The notes under the pieces: generated by a model | The model's input: the letters and a program-made list of their open reading frames with translations, nothing else | The model's database searches: none | Told to the model about the DNA's origin: nothing | Program-made: the position numbers and the translations under genes | Shown here: positions 1 to 6,786 of the stretch, in pieces | Layout: each line of letters begins with the position of its first letter | How positions within the stretch are numbered: the first letter of the stretch is position 1 | Source of the DNA: an uncultured Endomicrobiia bacterium | Lineage (GTDB): Bacteria > Elusimicrobiota > Endomicrobiia > Endomicrobiales > Endomicrobiaceae | Reading direction: 5' to 3' | DNA: 7,006 nt | Assembly (NCBI GenBank): GCA_905236115.1 | Contig: CAJOOL010000169.1 | Span: 1-7,006, forward strand

Positions 1-375
1 GAAAGGACAAAAGACATTCTTACTTACAGAGATATTCTTCAATATGCTTCTCTTGAAATGGCTGAGGGAAATATTGATAAAGCCGAAGAAACTTATCTGC
101 ATTTGGAAGAATCCATAACCTATGACGCAATATACAAAAATTTAAGCATTATATATTTGAAGAAAAAAGACTATATTAAGGCATTTGATTATTTGAATAA
201 ATTTAAAAAGATTTCGCAAAACGATATATGGGCACAGTTTCAGACGGCAAATATTTATAAAGAACTGGGAAAATACGATAAGGCTCTGGAAGTTTACGAA
301 AAACTTCGGCCGTTTTATAAAGACGATAAAAATTTTGAAGAAGAAATGAATTTATTGAGAGGAAAAAATGGTTGA
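1..375 (+). CDS. TPR-repeat protein, 3' end only (5' end outside window)
   Basis: The frame is open from base 1 to the TGA at 373-375, so at least 124 C-terminal residues of a longer protein are present; the first in-frame Met (base 58) lies inside a repeat and is unlikely to be the true start. The sequence reads as consecutive tetratricopeptide helix pairs: about residues 11-40 (AEGNIDKAEETY), 43-72 (LKKKDYIKAFDYL) and 76-105 (YKELGKYDKALEVYEKL), with the usual G/Y/A/A spacing, then a short charged tail. TPR arrays are protein-binding scaffolds, and the partner cannot be told from this piece. No signal peptide can be judged because the N-terminus is missing. The gene overlaps the next start by 8 bases (ATGGTTGA), so it probably belongs to the same transcript as the radical SAM gene. 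The TPR assignment is firm; the function is unknown. Confidence 0.85.
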   Translation, partial: ERTKDILTYRDILQYASLEMAEGNIDKAEETYLHLEESITYDAIYKNLSIIYLKKKDYIKAFDYLNKFKKISQNDIWAQFQTANIYKELGKYDKALEVYEKLRPFYKDDKNFEEEMNLLRGKNG

Positions 376-2821
376 CTTGGATAAAATACTTCCGCTGGTG
401 CAAAGACCGTCCAGATACATAAACCACGAGATAAATTCTCATCCGGCAGATATGGGAAACTATGTCTCGCTGTGTTTGTGCTTTCCTGATATTTATGAGA
501 TAGGTGCGTCAAATTTGGGATTGGAAATTCTGTATCATTTGGTCAACGAAAAAAAGACCGCCAGATGTGAAAGATGCTATGCTCCCGATACGGATATGGA
601 AGCCGTTTTAAGAGAAAAAAATATAGAACTTTTTTCTCTGGAATCAAAATCTCCTTTAAAAACTTTTGACGTTGTGGGCTTTAGTCTTCAGTGCGAACTT
701 GTCGGAACAAATATTATAAATATGTTGTCTTTATCTCATATTCCCGTTTTTGCCAAAGACAGAAAAGACGGCGATACTTTAATTATCGGCGGCGGTCCCG
801 TTATGGCCAACCCTGAACCCTTTGCCGATTTTTTTGATTTGTTTACCGTAGGCGACGGCGAAGAATCCATGATAAAAATTTTGGAAACGGTCCGAGCCTG
901 CAAAAAGAAAAATTTATCCAGAAAAGAAACTCTTTTTGAACTTTCAAAAATAGAGGGTATTTATATTCCGTCTTTTTACGATGTTATTTATAATGAAGAT
1001 AATACAGTAAAAGAAATTAAACCGAACATTGCGGGCGTTCCCGAAACAATAAATAAAACCATTGTTAAGCTGGACACCGCCTTTTTTCATAATAACAAAA
1101 TAGTTCCTTTTGTTGAGACTGTTCATAACAGATTGAATATTGAAGTAGCCCGCGGATGCGTGGGCAGGTGCAGATTTTGCCAGGCATCAAAATATTACAG
1201 ACCGTGGCGTGCAAGAAAGCCCGAAACCGTTTTAAAACTTCTTGACGAAAGTTTGAAAAATACCGGCTATGAAGAAGTTTCTTTTTCTTCGCTTTCCTGC
1301 ACGGATTATAAAGATTTGGAAGAGTTGTTGTTAAAGACCAACGAAAAATATTATAAACAGAACTTGGCTGTGTCTCTTCCGTCAATGAGATGCAACAGAT
1401 TTTCTTTAAAAGTGGCGGAATATCTTAACCGCGACAAAAAACCGTCTTTAACTTTTGCACCGGAGGCAGGCTCGGACAGATTAAGAAACGTTATAGGGAA
1501 ATATTTGTCCGAAGACGAAATCGTTGATACTTTATCTTTCGCATATCAAATGGGCTGGCGTGCAATAAAGCTGTATTTTATGATAGGTCTTCCGACGGAA
1601 ACCGAAGAAGATATTACCGCAATAAAAGAGCTGGTAAACAAAGTTAAGAAAAATGCAGGCAGATTAAACTTCAGCATTACCGTATCGCCTTTCGTTCCCA
1701 AAGCTCAAACGGCATTTCAGTGGGAACCGATGTTTTCTCAGGAATATTTTTATGAAACGATAAACAAAATAAAAAAGACCGTTCCTGCCGAAATACGAAA
1801 CCACAATCATCAGGCAAGCGTAATAGAAGCCTTTCTTGCAAGGGGCGACAGAAGACTTTCGCGTGCATTTTATGCAGCATGGGAAAAGGGCTTGAGGTTT
1901 GACCAGTGGAAAGACAGATTTAATTTTGATATTTGGACGCAAAGCATAAAAGAAGCAGGTTTTGACTTGAATTTTTATGTATACAGAAGAAGAAACTTTG
2001 ACGAAGTTCTGCCGTGGTCTCATATAAATTTGGGCGTCGGCAAAGAATTTTTGTATAATGATTATTTAAAGGGAGTTAACGAAACGTCCGAACAGGCTGC
2101 CGCAAGCACCAAAGAGGCGTTGAAACTTCCCGAAAACATATCAAGCGTTAAAAGAGAATTTTCGGAAGTTTCTAACAGGGTGCTTTTAAGATTTTCCAGA
2201 AAAGGTGCGGTAAAATATATTTCCCATTTGGAACAGATAGATTTTTTCAGAAGAGCATTAAAGAGAACATCGCTTCCTCTGGCATATACTAACGGCTTCA
2301 GTCCGCAGGTAAGGGCGGCATTCGGCCCCGCCATTGCGGTAGGTTATGAAAGCACAAGCGAATATGTGGATTTATGCTTGACAAAAAAGGTGGAATTGGA
2401 AGATTTAAAAAAACAGATAGACGAAATTCTTCCCATAGGCTATAATATTATAAGTGCTAAATATATTCCGCTGAAACTTCCGTCCATAGAAGCTTTGGTA
2501 AATTTGGCAAAATATACGGTTAAATGCGATGGTGTTACGAAAAATTATACGGACGAATATTTAAACAGACAAGAAATACCGATTATAAAAATTAAAAAAG
2601 GCACGCAGAAAATTATAAATGCAAAAGAAATTATTAAAAGTATTGAAGTGAAAGACGGCGGCTGTTTTGAGATTTTTTTAAGAATAATTCCCGAGAAGAA
2701 TTTGAAACTTGAAAGAATTTTGCAGGACTTTCTGAAAAAAGACGAAAATGAAATAAAACTTTTGCATACAACCAGGGACGGTTTATTTGTGGAAAACAGA
2801 GGATATTGTTATGAACTTTAA
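368..2821 (+). CDS. B12-binding-type radical SAM protein fused to DUF2344 (TIGR03960 + TIGR03936 type)
   Basis: This 817-residue protein combines two families often encoded as neighbours. Residues 1 to about 200 form a cobalamin-binding-like Rossmann region, with FPDIYEIGASNLG (39-51), IIGGGP (139-144) and VGDGEE (161-166). The radical SAM domain (about 255-480) has the cluster motif C264-x3-C268-x2-C271, which should hold a 4Fe-4S cluster for S-adenosylmethionine cleavage, plus PEAGS (365-369) and GLPTETEED (407-415). A family-typical tail includes LARGDRRL and LPWSHI (548-553). From about residue 604 to near the end is DUF2344 (RVLLRFSRKG, YISHLEQIDFFRRALKR, NGFSPQ). The substrate is unknown; the RNase G neighbourhood suggests an RNA or translation role, which is inference. 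The ATG at 368 follows GAGAGG (357-362) by 5 bases and overlaps the TPR gene. Oddities are Tyr43 where B12-ligating members of the superfamily carry His, and no cysteines in the linker before DUF2344. Confidence 0.94.
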   Translation: MVDLDKILPLVQRPSRYINHEINSHPADMGNYVSLCLCFPDIYEIGASNLGLEILYHLVNEKKTARCERCYAPDTDMEAVLREKNIELFSLESKSPLKTFDVVGFSLQCELVGTNIINMLSLSHIPVFAKDRKDGDTLIIGGGPVMANPEPFADFFDLFTVGDGEESMIKILETVRACKKKNLSRKETLFELSKIEGIYIPSFYDVIYNEDNTVKEIKPNIAGVPETINKTIVKLDTAFFHNNKIVPFVETVHNRLNIEVARGCVGRCRFCQASKYYRPWRARKPETVLKLLDESLKNTGYEEVSFSSLSCTDYKDLEELLLKTNEKYYKQNLAVSLPSMRCNRFSLKVAEYLNRDKKPSLTFAPEAGSDRLRNVIGKYLSEDEIVDTLSFAYQMGWRAIKLYFMIGLPTETEEDITAIKELVNKVKKNAGRLNFSITVSPFVPKAQTAFQWEPMFSQEYFYETINKIKKTVPAEIRNHNHQASVIEAFLARGDRRLSRAFYAAWEKGLRFDQWKDRFNFDIWTQSIKEAGFDLNFYVYRRRNFDEVLPWSHINLGVGKEFLYNDYLKGVNETSEQAAASTKEALKLPENISSVKREFSEVSNRVLLRFSRKGAVKYISHLEQIDFFRRALKRTSLPLAYTNGFSPQVRAAFGPAIAVGYESTSEYVDLCLTKKVELEDLKKQIDEILPIGYNIISAKYIPLKLPSIEALVNLAKYTVKCDGVTKNYTDEYLNRQEIPIIKIKKGTQKIINAKEIIKSIEVKDGGCFEIFLRIIPEKNLKLERILQDFLKKDENEIKLLHTTRDGLFVENRGYCYEL
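2798..2803 (+). promoter_or_regulatory. Ribosome binding site deciding the start at 2811
   Basis: AGAGGA lies 7 bases before ATG 2811, inside the last codons of the radical SAM gene. The longer reading from TTG 2787 would put this motif inside the coding region and bury the signal peptide behind extra residues, so the site supports the shorter protein. Confidence 0.65.
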
Positions 2822-4052
2822 AAAATTTATTTTATGTTTTTTATTTTTCGTATTTTATGTTCCTTTCGTTTTTGCCGATTCGCTTCTGTATATAAGCGAC
2901 AATGTTTTTGCCGATGACGAATTTGATAACAGATTCATAAAAACGCTTCAGAGTTTCATTGACGGCTCAAACAGCGAAGAAAATGACGCTAAAGACGGCA
3001 AAAAAAATAAAAAAATAAAAATTGAAAAATTTTCCGGTTCCGATATAAATACCACGGAATCAATAGAACTGTTTGATATGTTCAGCAAAAGCACAACGCC
3101 CAAAGCTCTTATACTTATGGTAGGTGAAAGCAACTATTACAATCTTTACGGTTTTTCCAAGTTTATGAATAACAGAAACGGAATTAACGAAGAAGAAGAA
3201 ATTATCAGAAAAAATCTTTACGAAATAAATTCCGAAATGAAAAAAATATACGAGCCGTTTATTGAAGACGCCGGCACGGCAAAACAGGCGGTAAAAGCGG
3301 CATATAAAAGTATAATTGACGAGCCGGACAATAAACTGTTCCGCCCGAAAGTCATTCCGGAATTTTACGCTTTAAGAGATGATTTTAAAAAAGATATTAA
3401 CATTTTTGGTGCGGTGCAGTCTTACCGTCATGCATGGGATTTGATAAGAAATAAAGAATATGATAAAGCTAAAGAATTTTTATCGTCTCTTATAGAGAGC
3501 AGAATTCAAAGTATGTTTTTTTATGCGTTGGCTTCGGCATATTTGGATGAGGGCTCTGACGGCTGCGAAGTTAAAGCATTGAAACTTTTGGAAGAGGGAA
3601 TTTTAACGGATCCTTTAAATAAAGAAAATGTCTGCTATAAAGGCGTTATGTCTCTGTTTATGATGTATAAGGGAGAAATCACTGCGGAAGTTCTGTTTTT
3701 TTCAAGAGCATTAAATAAAAGTTTTTCCAACATTTCCGACGAAATTTCCGCAATAACCGCTATAAATACACCCGACCACAACAATAAAATACAGATAATA
3801 GACGATTGGATAATTTTTGATTTTGACGAGATAAAAAAAAGATGTTTTACGCATAAAGTTCCTTTGATATATGCAAGTTATCCCGACAATTCGGAAATGA
3901 ACGATTTGATTTCACGCTATGCCAAAAATTCGTCCAATGTATCTTTTGTGGAAAATAAATTTAATCAGTCTCAGGAATTGGATTCCTACATTTATAAAAC
4001 TGCCGAGAATATGTATAATTTTCTGAAGGAGAAAAAGATATTGGAGGATTAG
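2811..4052 (+). CDS. Exported protein, probably a degenerate SGNH-hydrolase-like fold with helical-repeat insertion
   Basis: This 413-residue protein begins with a clear Sec signal peptide: MNFKK, a hydrophobic run (6-21) and probable cleavage after VFA (residue 22). I chose ATG 2811 because it places the signal at the N-terminus and has AGAGGA 7 bases upstream; the in-frame TTG at 2787 would add eight charged/polar residues. The mature protein has a Lys-rich stretch (about 64-73), then VGESNYYNLYG (104-114), which resembles block I of SGNH/GDSL hydrolases with Ser107 as possible nucleophile. Residues about 204-305 look like TPR-type helices (RNKEYDKAKEFL). The C-terminus returns to an SGNH-like pattern: VPLIYASYP (350-358), VSFVEN (377-382) and TAENMYNFL (397-405). 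The Asp-x-x-His expected between the last two blocks is not visible, so it may be non-enzymatic. It overlaps the radical SAM gene by 11 bases. The fold assignment is from motif reading only; the gene and its export are much surer. Confidence 0.78.
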   Translation: MNFKKFILCFLFFVFYVPFVFADSLLYISDNVFADDEFDNRFIKTLQSFIDGSNSEENDAKDGKKNKKIKIEKFSGSDINTTESIELFDMFSKSTTPKALILMVGESNYYNLYGFSKFMNNRNGINEEEEIIRKNLYEINSEMKKIYEPFIEDAGTAKQAVKAAYKSIIDEPDNKLFRPKVIPEFYALRDDFKKDINIFGAVQSYRHAWDLIRNKEYDKAKEFLSSLIESRIQSMFFYALASAYLDEGSDGCEVKALKLLEEGILTDPLNKENVCYKGVMSLFMMYKGEITAEVLFFSRALNKSFSNISDEISAITAINTPDHNNKIQIIDDWIIFDFDEIKKRCFTHKVPLIYASYPDNSEMNDLISRYAKNSSNVSFVENKFNQSQELDSYIYKTAENMYNFLKEKKILED

Positions 4053-4068
4053 AGTAGTTTGGAGGATT
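4041..4068 (+). repeat. Short direct repeat duplicating a Shine-Dalgarno-like motif before rng
   Basis: TTGGAGGATT occurs at 4041-4050, where it encodes the last residues and start of the stop of the exported protein, and again at 4059-4068 in the intergenic gap. Each copy contains GGAGG. The second (4061-4065) is the likely rng ribosome binding site, although its 13-base spacing to ATG 4079 is long. The 18-base period suggests a small tandem duplication. Confidence 0.6.
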
Positions 4069-4078
4069 GTAAGATAAA

Positions 4079-5521
4079 ATGAAAAAAGAAATTGTAGTTA
4101 ACAGAGCTTTTGAAGAGACAAGAGTTGCGGTTTTGGAAGACGATGTTTTAACCGATCTTTTTATGGAAAGACGCGAAAGCGAAAAAATTTTAAATAATAT
4201 TTATAAAGGTAAAGTTCAAAATATCGTGCCCGGGCTGTCTTCGGCATTTGTTGATATAGGTTTCGGCAAAAGTGCGTATCTGTCAATGAGCGATATTGTC
4301 GCCCCTAAAAACGAAAGAAAAATAGAAAACATGCTTAAAGAAGGGCAGGATATTATGGTGCAGGTTTATAAAGAACCTATCAGCACCAAAGGCCCCAAAG
4401 TTACCATGGATATTTCTCTTCCCGGAAGACTTTTGGTGTATATGCCTTTCAGTAAAAATATAGGTATATCCAAACAAATAGAAGACCCTCGCGAAAGCGG
4501 CAGGCTTAAAGGCATAGTTAAGGAATTAAAGAAAGAGCTTGCCGGCGGCGTTATTATCAGAACGGAAGCCGAAGATGCGGCCGAAGAAGAAATAGAAAGA
4601 GAAATAAAATACCTTTCAAGGCTTTGGGCTTCGGTACTTAACAGATTTAATATTTCCAAAGTCGGAACTTGTGTGCATAAGGATTTGGGCGTGGTTTTTC
4701 AGACGGTCAGAGACCATTTTACCGAAGATGTAAAACTTATGCATATTGACAACGGAAAAGAACTTAAAGACGTAAAAGAATTTGTCCGAACCGTTTCTCC
4801 CGAACTTGAAGACAGAATAGTTCTTTACGACGAAAAAAAACCGATATTTGAAGCTTACGGCATAGAAGACGAAATAAAAAAATTAAAATCCAACAAAGTT
4901 CATTTAAAGTCCGGCGGTTATCTTATAATTCAGGAAGCGGAATCCCTCTGTGCGATAGATGTCAACAGCGGCAAGTTTACCGGCGATGAAAATGTCGTTA
5001 AGCAGGAAGATGTCATAACCTTAACAAACGTTGAAGCCGCCAAAGAGACGGCACGCCAGTTAAGGCTGAGAAACATCGGCGGTATTATAGTTATAGATTT
5101 TATTGATATGAAAAGGGAACGCCACAGAAAGAAAGTTCTTGAAACCTTAAGACAGGCTGCCAAAAACGACAAAGCCAAAATAAAAGTATGGCCGATAACT
5201 CATTTGGGCTTGATAGAAATGACCAGAGAGAGGAAAAAAGAATCTCTTTTTGCACTTTTGGGCGAAACCTGCCCGACATGTCACGGCCTTGGCGTGATAT
5301 TATCAAAAGAATCCGTTTTTACATCCGTTTGCCACGAAATAGAAAAAATGAAGACGGAAAAATATTTCGGTAAGATAAAAATAAAACTTCATCCGGAAGT
5401 TGCACAGTATTTTTGCGAACGCCAAAAAAGACTTAATGAACTTTTTAAAAACGAAATAATTATCATTCCGTCGGATTCCGTCACAAGGGAGGATTACAAC
5501 ATTATATTGGAACAACAGTAA
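4079..5521 (+). CDS. rng: Ribonuclease G (RNase E/G family endoribonuclease)
   Basis: The gene encodes a 480-residue single-strand endoribonuclease that acts in rRNA 5' maturation and mRNA decay in the cytoplasm. The S1 RNA-binding domain begins near residue 36 (NNIYKGKVQNIVPGLSSAFVDIG). R161-T162 match the Arg-Thr pair that senses 5'-monophosphate in E. coli RNase E (R169/T170). The catalytic magnesium aspartates are present: D294 in AIDVNSG and D340 in VIDFIDM, equivalent to D303 and D346. LRLRNIGG, THLGLIEMTR and the zinc-link CPTCHG (C398, C401) also fit. The protein ends soon after the catalytic core with no long degradosome scaffold, which makes it RNase G rather than RNase E by size. 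It is the last gene of the plus-strand run. Ribosomal protein L21/L27 genes, common after rng in related clusters, do not follow. Confidence 0.96.
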   Translation: MKKEIVVNRAFEETRVAVLEDDVLTDLFMERRESEKILNNIYKGKVQNIVPGLSSAFVDIGFGKSAYLSMSDIVAPKNERKIENMLKEGQDIMVQVYKEPISTKGPKVTMDISLPGRLLVYMPFSKNIGISKQIEDPRESGRLKGIVKELKKELAGGVIIRTEAEDAAEEEIEREIKYLSRLWASVLNRFNISKVGTCVHKDLGVVFQTVRDHFTEDVKLMHIDNGKELKDVKEFVRTVSPELEDRIVLYDEKKPIFEAYGIEDEIKKLKSNKVHLKSGGYLIIQEAESLCAIDVNSGKFTGDENVVKQEDVITLTNVEAAKETARQLRLRNIGGIIVIDFIDMKRERHRKKVLETLRQAAKNDKAKIKVWPITHLGLIEMTRERKKESLFALLGETCPTCHGLGVILSKESVFTSVCHEIEKMKTEKYFGKIKIKLHPEVAQYFCERQKRLNELFKNEIIIIPSDSVTREDYNIILEQQ

Positions 5522-5550
5522 AGAAAATAAAAAGCTGACAGTTGTTTACT

Positions 5551-5892
5551 TTATTTGAAAATTAATGTCAGTATAAGAACCGAAATAAGAATGATGATGA
5601 CAGCCAAAGATATGAAAATCATTTTTAGGATTTTAAAAATTTTATTCGGTATCCCGCTGTTCTGTAAAAAATTCTGCTGAATGAAATTTGTTACGGCTGC
5701 TCCGGACAGAAGCAAATCGTCGCTCCAGCCTGCAACGGGAATAACATCGGAAACTAAATCCAAAGGCGAAACTGCATAAATAATTGCAGCCGCCAGCCAT
5801 ATCCACGATAAAAGTTTTTTATTGTTTCCTGTATTATTTTTTGTTGTTTCGGTGTCAACGATTTCCGGCTCTATAACTTTTTCCTGTTCCAT
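5551..5892 (-). CDS. DUF1232 (YkvA-like) small membrane protein
   Basis: This 113-residue protein carries the DUF1232 signature SPLDLVSD (42-49) followed by PVAGWSDDLLL (52-62), matching the family pattern sPiDliPD-x-iP-x-x-G-x-x-DD. A polar N-terminal tail (1-26, acidic then Asn/Lys-rich) precedes a hydrophobic segment (about 27-41); the signature sits just after it, and a long C-terminal hydrophobic helix (about 91-112) ends the protein. It should therefore be an inner-membrane protein with two membrane segments. The biochemical role of the family is not established. The ATG is at 5892-5890 and AAGGA (complement of 5903-5907) lies 10 bases before it. Its stop is only 29 bases from the rng stop, in convergent orientation, and it diverges from the sirtuin gene. 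It appears to be a single-gene transcript. Confidence 0.9.
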   Translation of the reverse strand: MEQEKVIEPEIVDTETTKNNTGNNKKLLSWIWLAAAIIYAVSPLDLVSDVIPVAGWSDDLLLSGAAVTNFIQQNFLQNSGIPNKIFKILKMIFISLAVIIILISVLILTLIFK

Positions 5893-5943
5893 TGTTTTAT
5901 TGTCCTTGCCGAAATTCTTGTCAGAAATTATCCGGCACTTGGA

Positions 5944-5949
5944 ATTATA
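5944..5949 (-). promoter_or_regulatory. Candidate -10 element for the DUF1232 gene
   Basis: On the minus strand these bases read TATAAT, a perfect -10 hexamer, about 52 bases before the DUF1232 start. The hexamer 17 bases further upstream (ACATCA) is a poor -35 and no extended -10 TG is present, so the call rests on the -10 alone. Confidence 0.35.
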
Positions 5950-5961
5950 CTAAATTTTTGA

Positions 5962-5990
5962 TTGATTGATGTATGGAAAAGAAGTAAAAT
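5962..5990 (+). promoter_or_regulatory. Candidate sigma-70-type promoter for the sirtuin gene
   Basis: TTGATT (5962-5967) and TAAAAT (5985-5990) are separated by exactly 17 bases, matching 4 of 6 and 5 of 6 consensus positions. Initiation near 5997 would give a short leader that includes a T8 run (5999-6006) and AAGG (6010-6013), 11 bases before ATG 6025. In AT-rich DNA such matches arise by chance fairly often. Confidence 0.45.
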
Positions 5991-6024
5991 TCATTCTATT
6001 TTTTTTCTTAAGGTTTGGTGAAAT

Positions 6025-6786
6025 ATGGTTATTAATAATATTGAAACGGCAGCCGATTTAATTAAAAATGCAAAATATGCTGTAGGTTTTACTGGTGCGG
6101 GAATTTCCGTTGAAAGCGGTATTCCGCCGTTTACGGGTGCGGGCGGTTTATGGAATAAATACGACCCGAAATTTATTGAACTGAGTTTTTTTTATTCCGA
6201 CCCGAAAAAATCCTGGCAGGAAATGCATAAAATCTTTTTTGATTCCATGAAACAGGCCGAACCCAACAAAGCCCACAAAGTTTTTGCGGAACTTGAAAAA
6301 CAAAATATGCTTAAAGGCATAATAACGCAGAATATAGACGGGCTTCATCAGGCGGCAGGTTCTAAAAATGTTGTGGAATTTCACGGAACAATAAACAGAT
6401 TGATATGCACGGACTGCAATATGCCTTACAAGACCGAAGAAACGGATTTATCGCAGGATGTGCCGAGGTGTTCTTCCTGCGGCGGGATTTTAAAGCCGGA
6501 TTTTGTTTTTTACGGTGAAGGAATAAATAAAAAAAATTATGATAAAGCTGAAGAAATGGCATTAAAGGCGGATTTGGTGATTATAGTCGGCACTGCCGGA
6601 CAGGTAATGCCTGCGTGTTATCTGCCGTTTACGTCAAAAAGATACGGGGCAAAAATAATTGAAATCAATACATTGGAATCTGCTTTTACTTCTCAAATAA
6701 CGGATTACTTTTTTCAAACAAAAGCCACAGAATTTTTCGGCGAGCTTGAGAAAATTATATGGAAAAACGGAAACGGCAATGTATAA
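6025..6786 (+). CDS. SIR2-family NAD-dependent protein deacylase (sirtuin), zinc type
   Basis: The gene encodes a 253-residue cytosolic sirtuin, a normal bacterial length. Such enzymes remove acyl groups from lysines while consuming NAD and releasing nicotinamide. Visible motifs are GAGISVESGIP (24-34) at the NAD loop, TQNIDGLH (101-108), catalytic H120 in FHG, zinc cysteines C128/C131 and C149/C152, KPDFVFYGE (157-165), GTAGQVMPA (189-197) and IN near the end. The Tyr-x-x-Arg pair that marks class III desuccinylases is not seen; SWQEMHK (63-69) occupies that region, so a deacetylase-like preference is more likely. Two positions differ from the usual motifs: Thr37 where Arg follows Phe (GIPPFTG, usual FR), and Ala191 where Ser is usual (GTS). 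Both normally contact NAD. It stands alone, divergent from the DUF1232 gene, with its own candidate promoter. Confidence 0.94.
   Translation: MVINNIETAADLIKNAKYAVGFTGAGISVESGIPPFTGAGGLWNKYDPKFIELSFFYSDPKKSWQEMHKIFFDSMKQAEPNKAHKVFAELEKQNMLKGIITQNIDGLHQAAGSKNVVEFHGTINRLICTDCNMPYKTEETDLSQDVPRCSSCGGILKPDFVFYGEGINKKNYDKAEEMALKADLVIIVGTAGQVMPACYLPFTSKRYGAKIIEINTLESAFTSQITDYFFQTKATEFFGELEKIIWKNGNGNV

Noticed and set aside
944..2334. Several minus-strand open frames of 60-119 codons inside the radical SAM gene
   Set aside because: They lie opposite strongly supported coding sequence, show no family motifs and have compositions expected of antisense frames.
2787..2810. TTG start giving an eight-residue longer exported protein
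   Set aside because: It would put charged and polar residues before the signal peptide and place the AGAGGA site inside the gene; ATG 2811 fits both signal and ribosome binding site better.
5188..5373. Plus-strand 61-codon frame overlapping rng
   Set aside because: It is a shifted frame of the conserved RNase G catalytic/zinc region with no motif of its own.
5525..5571. Bidirectional terminator between rng and the DUF1232 gene (AAATAAA/TTTATTT and CTGACA/TGTCAG inverted repeats)
   Set aside because: One stem is A/T only, the other has short arms and a 25-base loop; neither is followed by a strong T-run, so support is too weak to list.
5907..5937. TGCCG/CGGCA inverted repeat in the DUF1232-sirtuin spacer
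   Set aside because: The arms are only 5 bp with a 21-base loop and no further pairing, so it is expected by chance.
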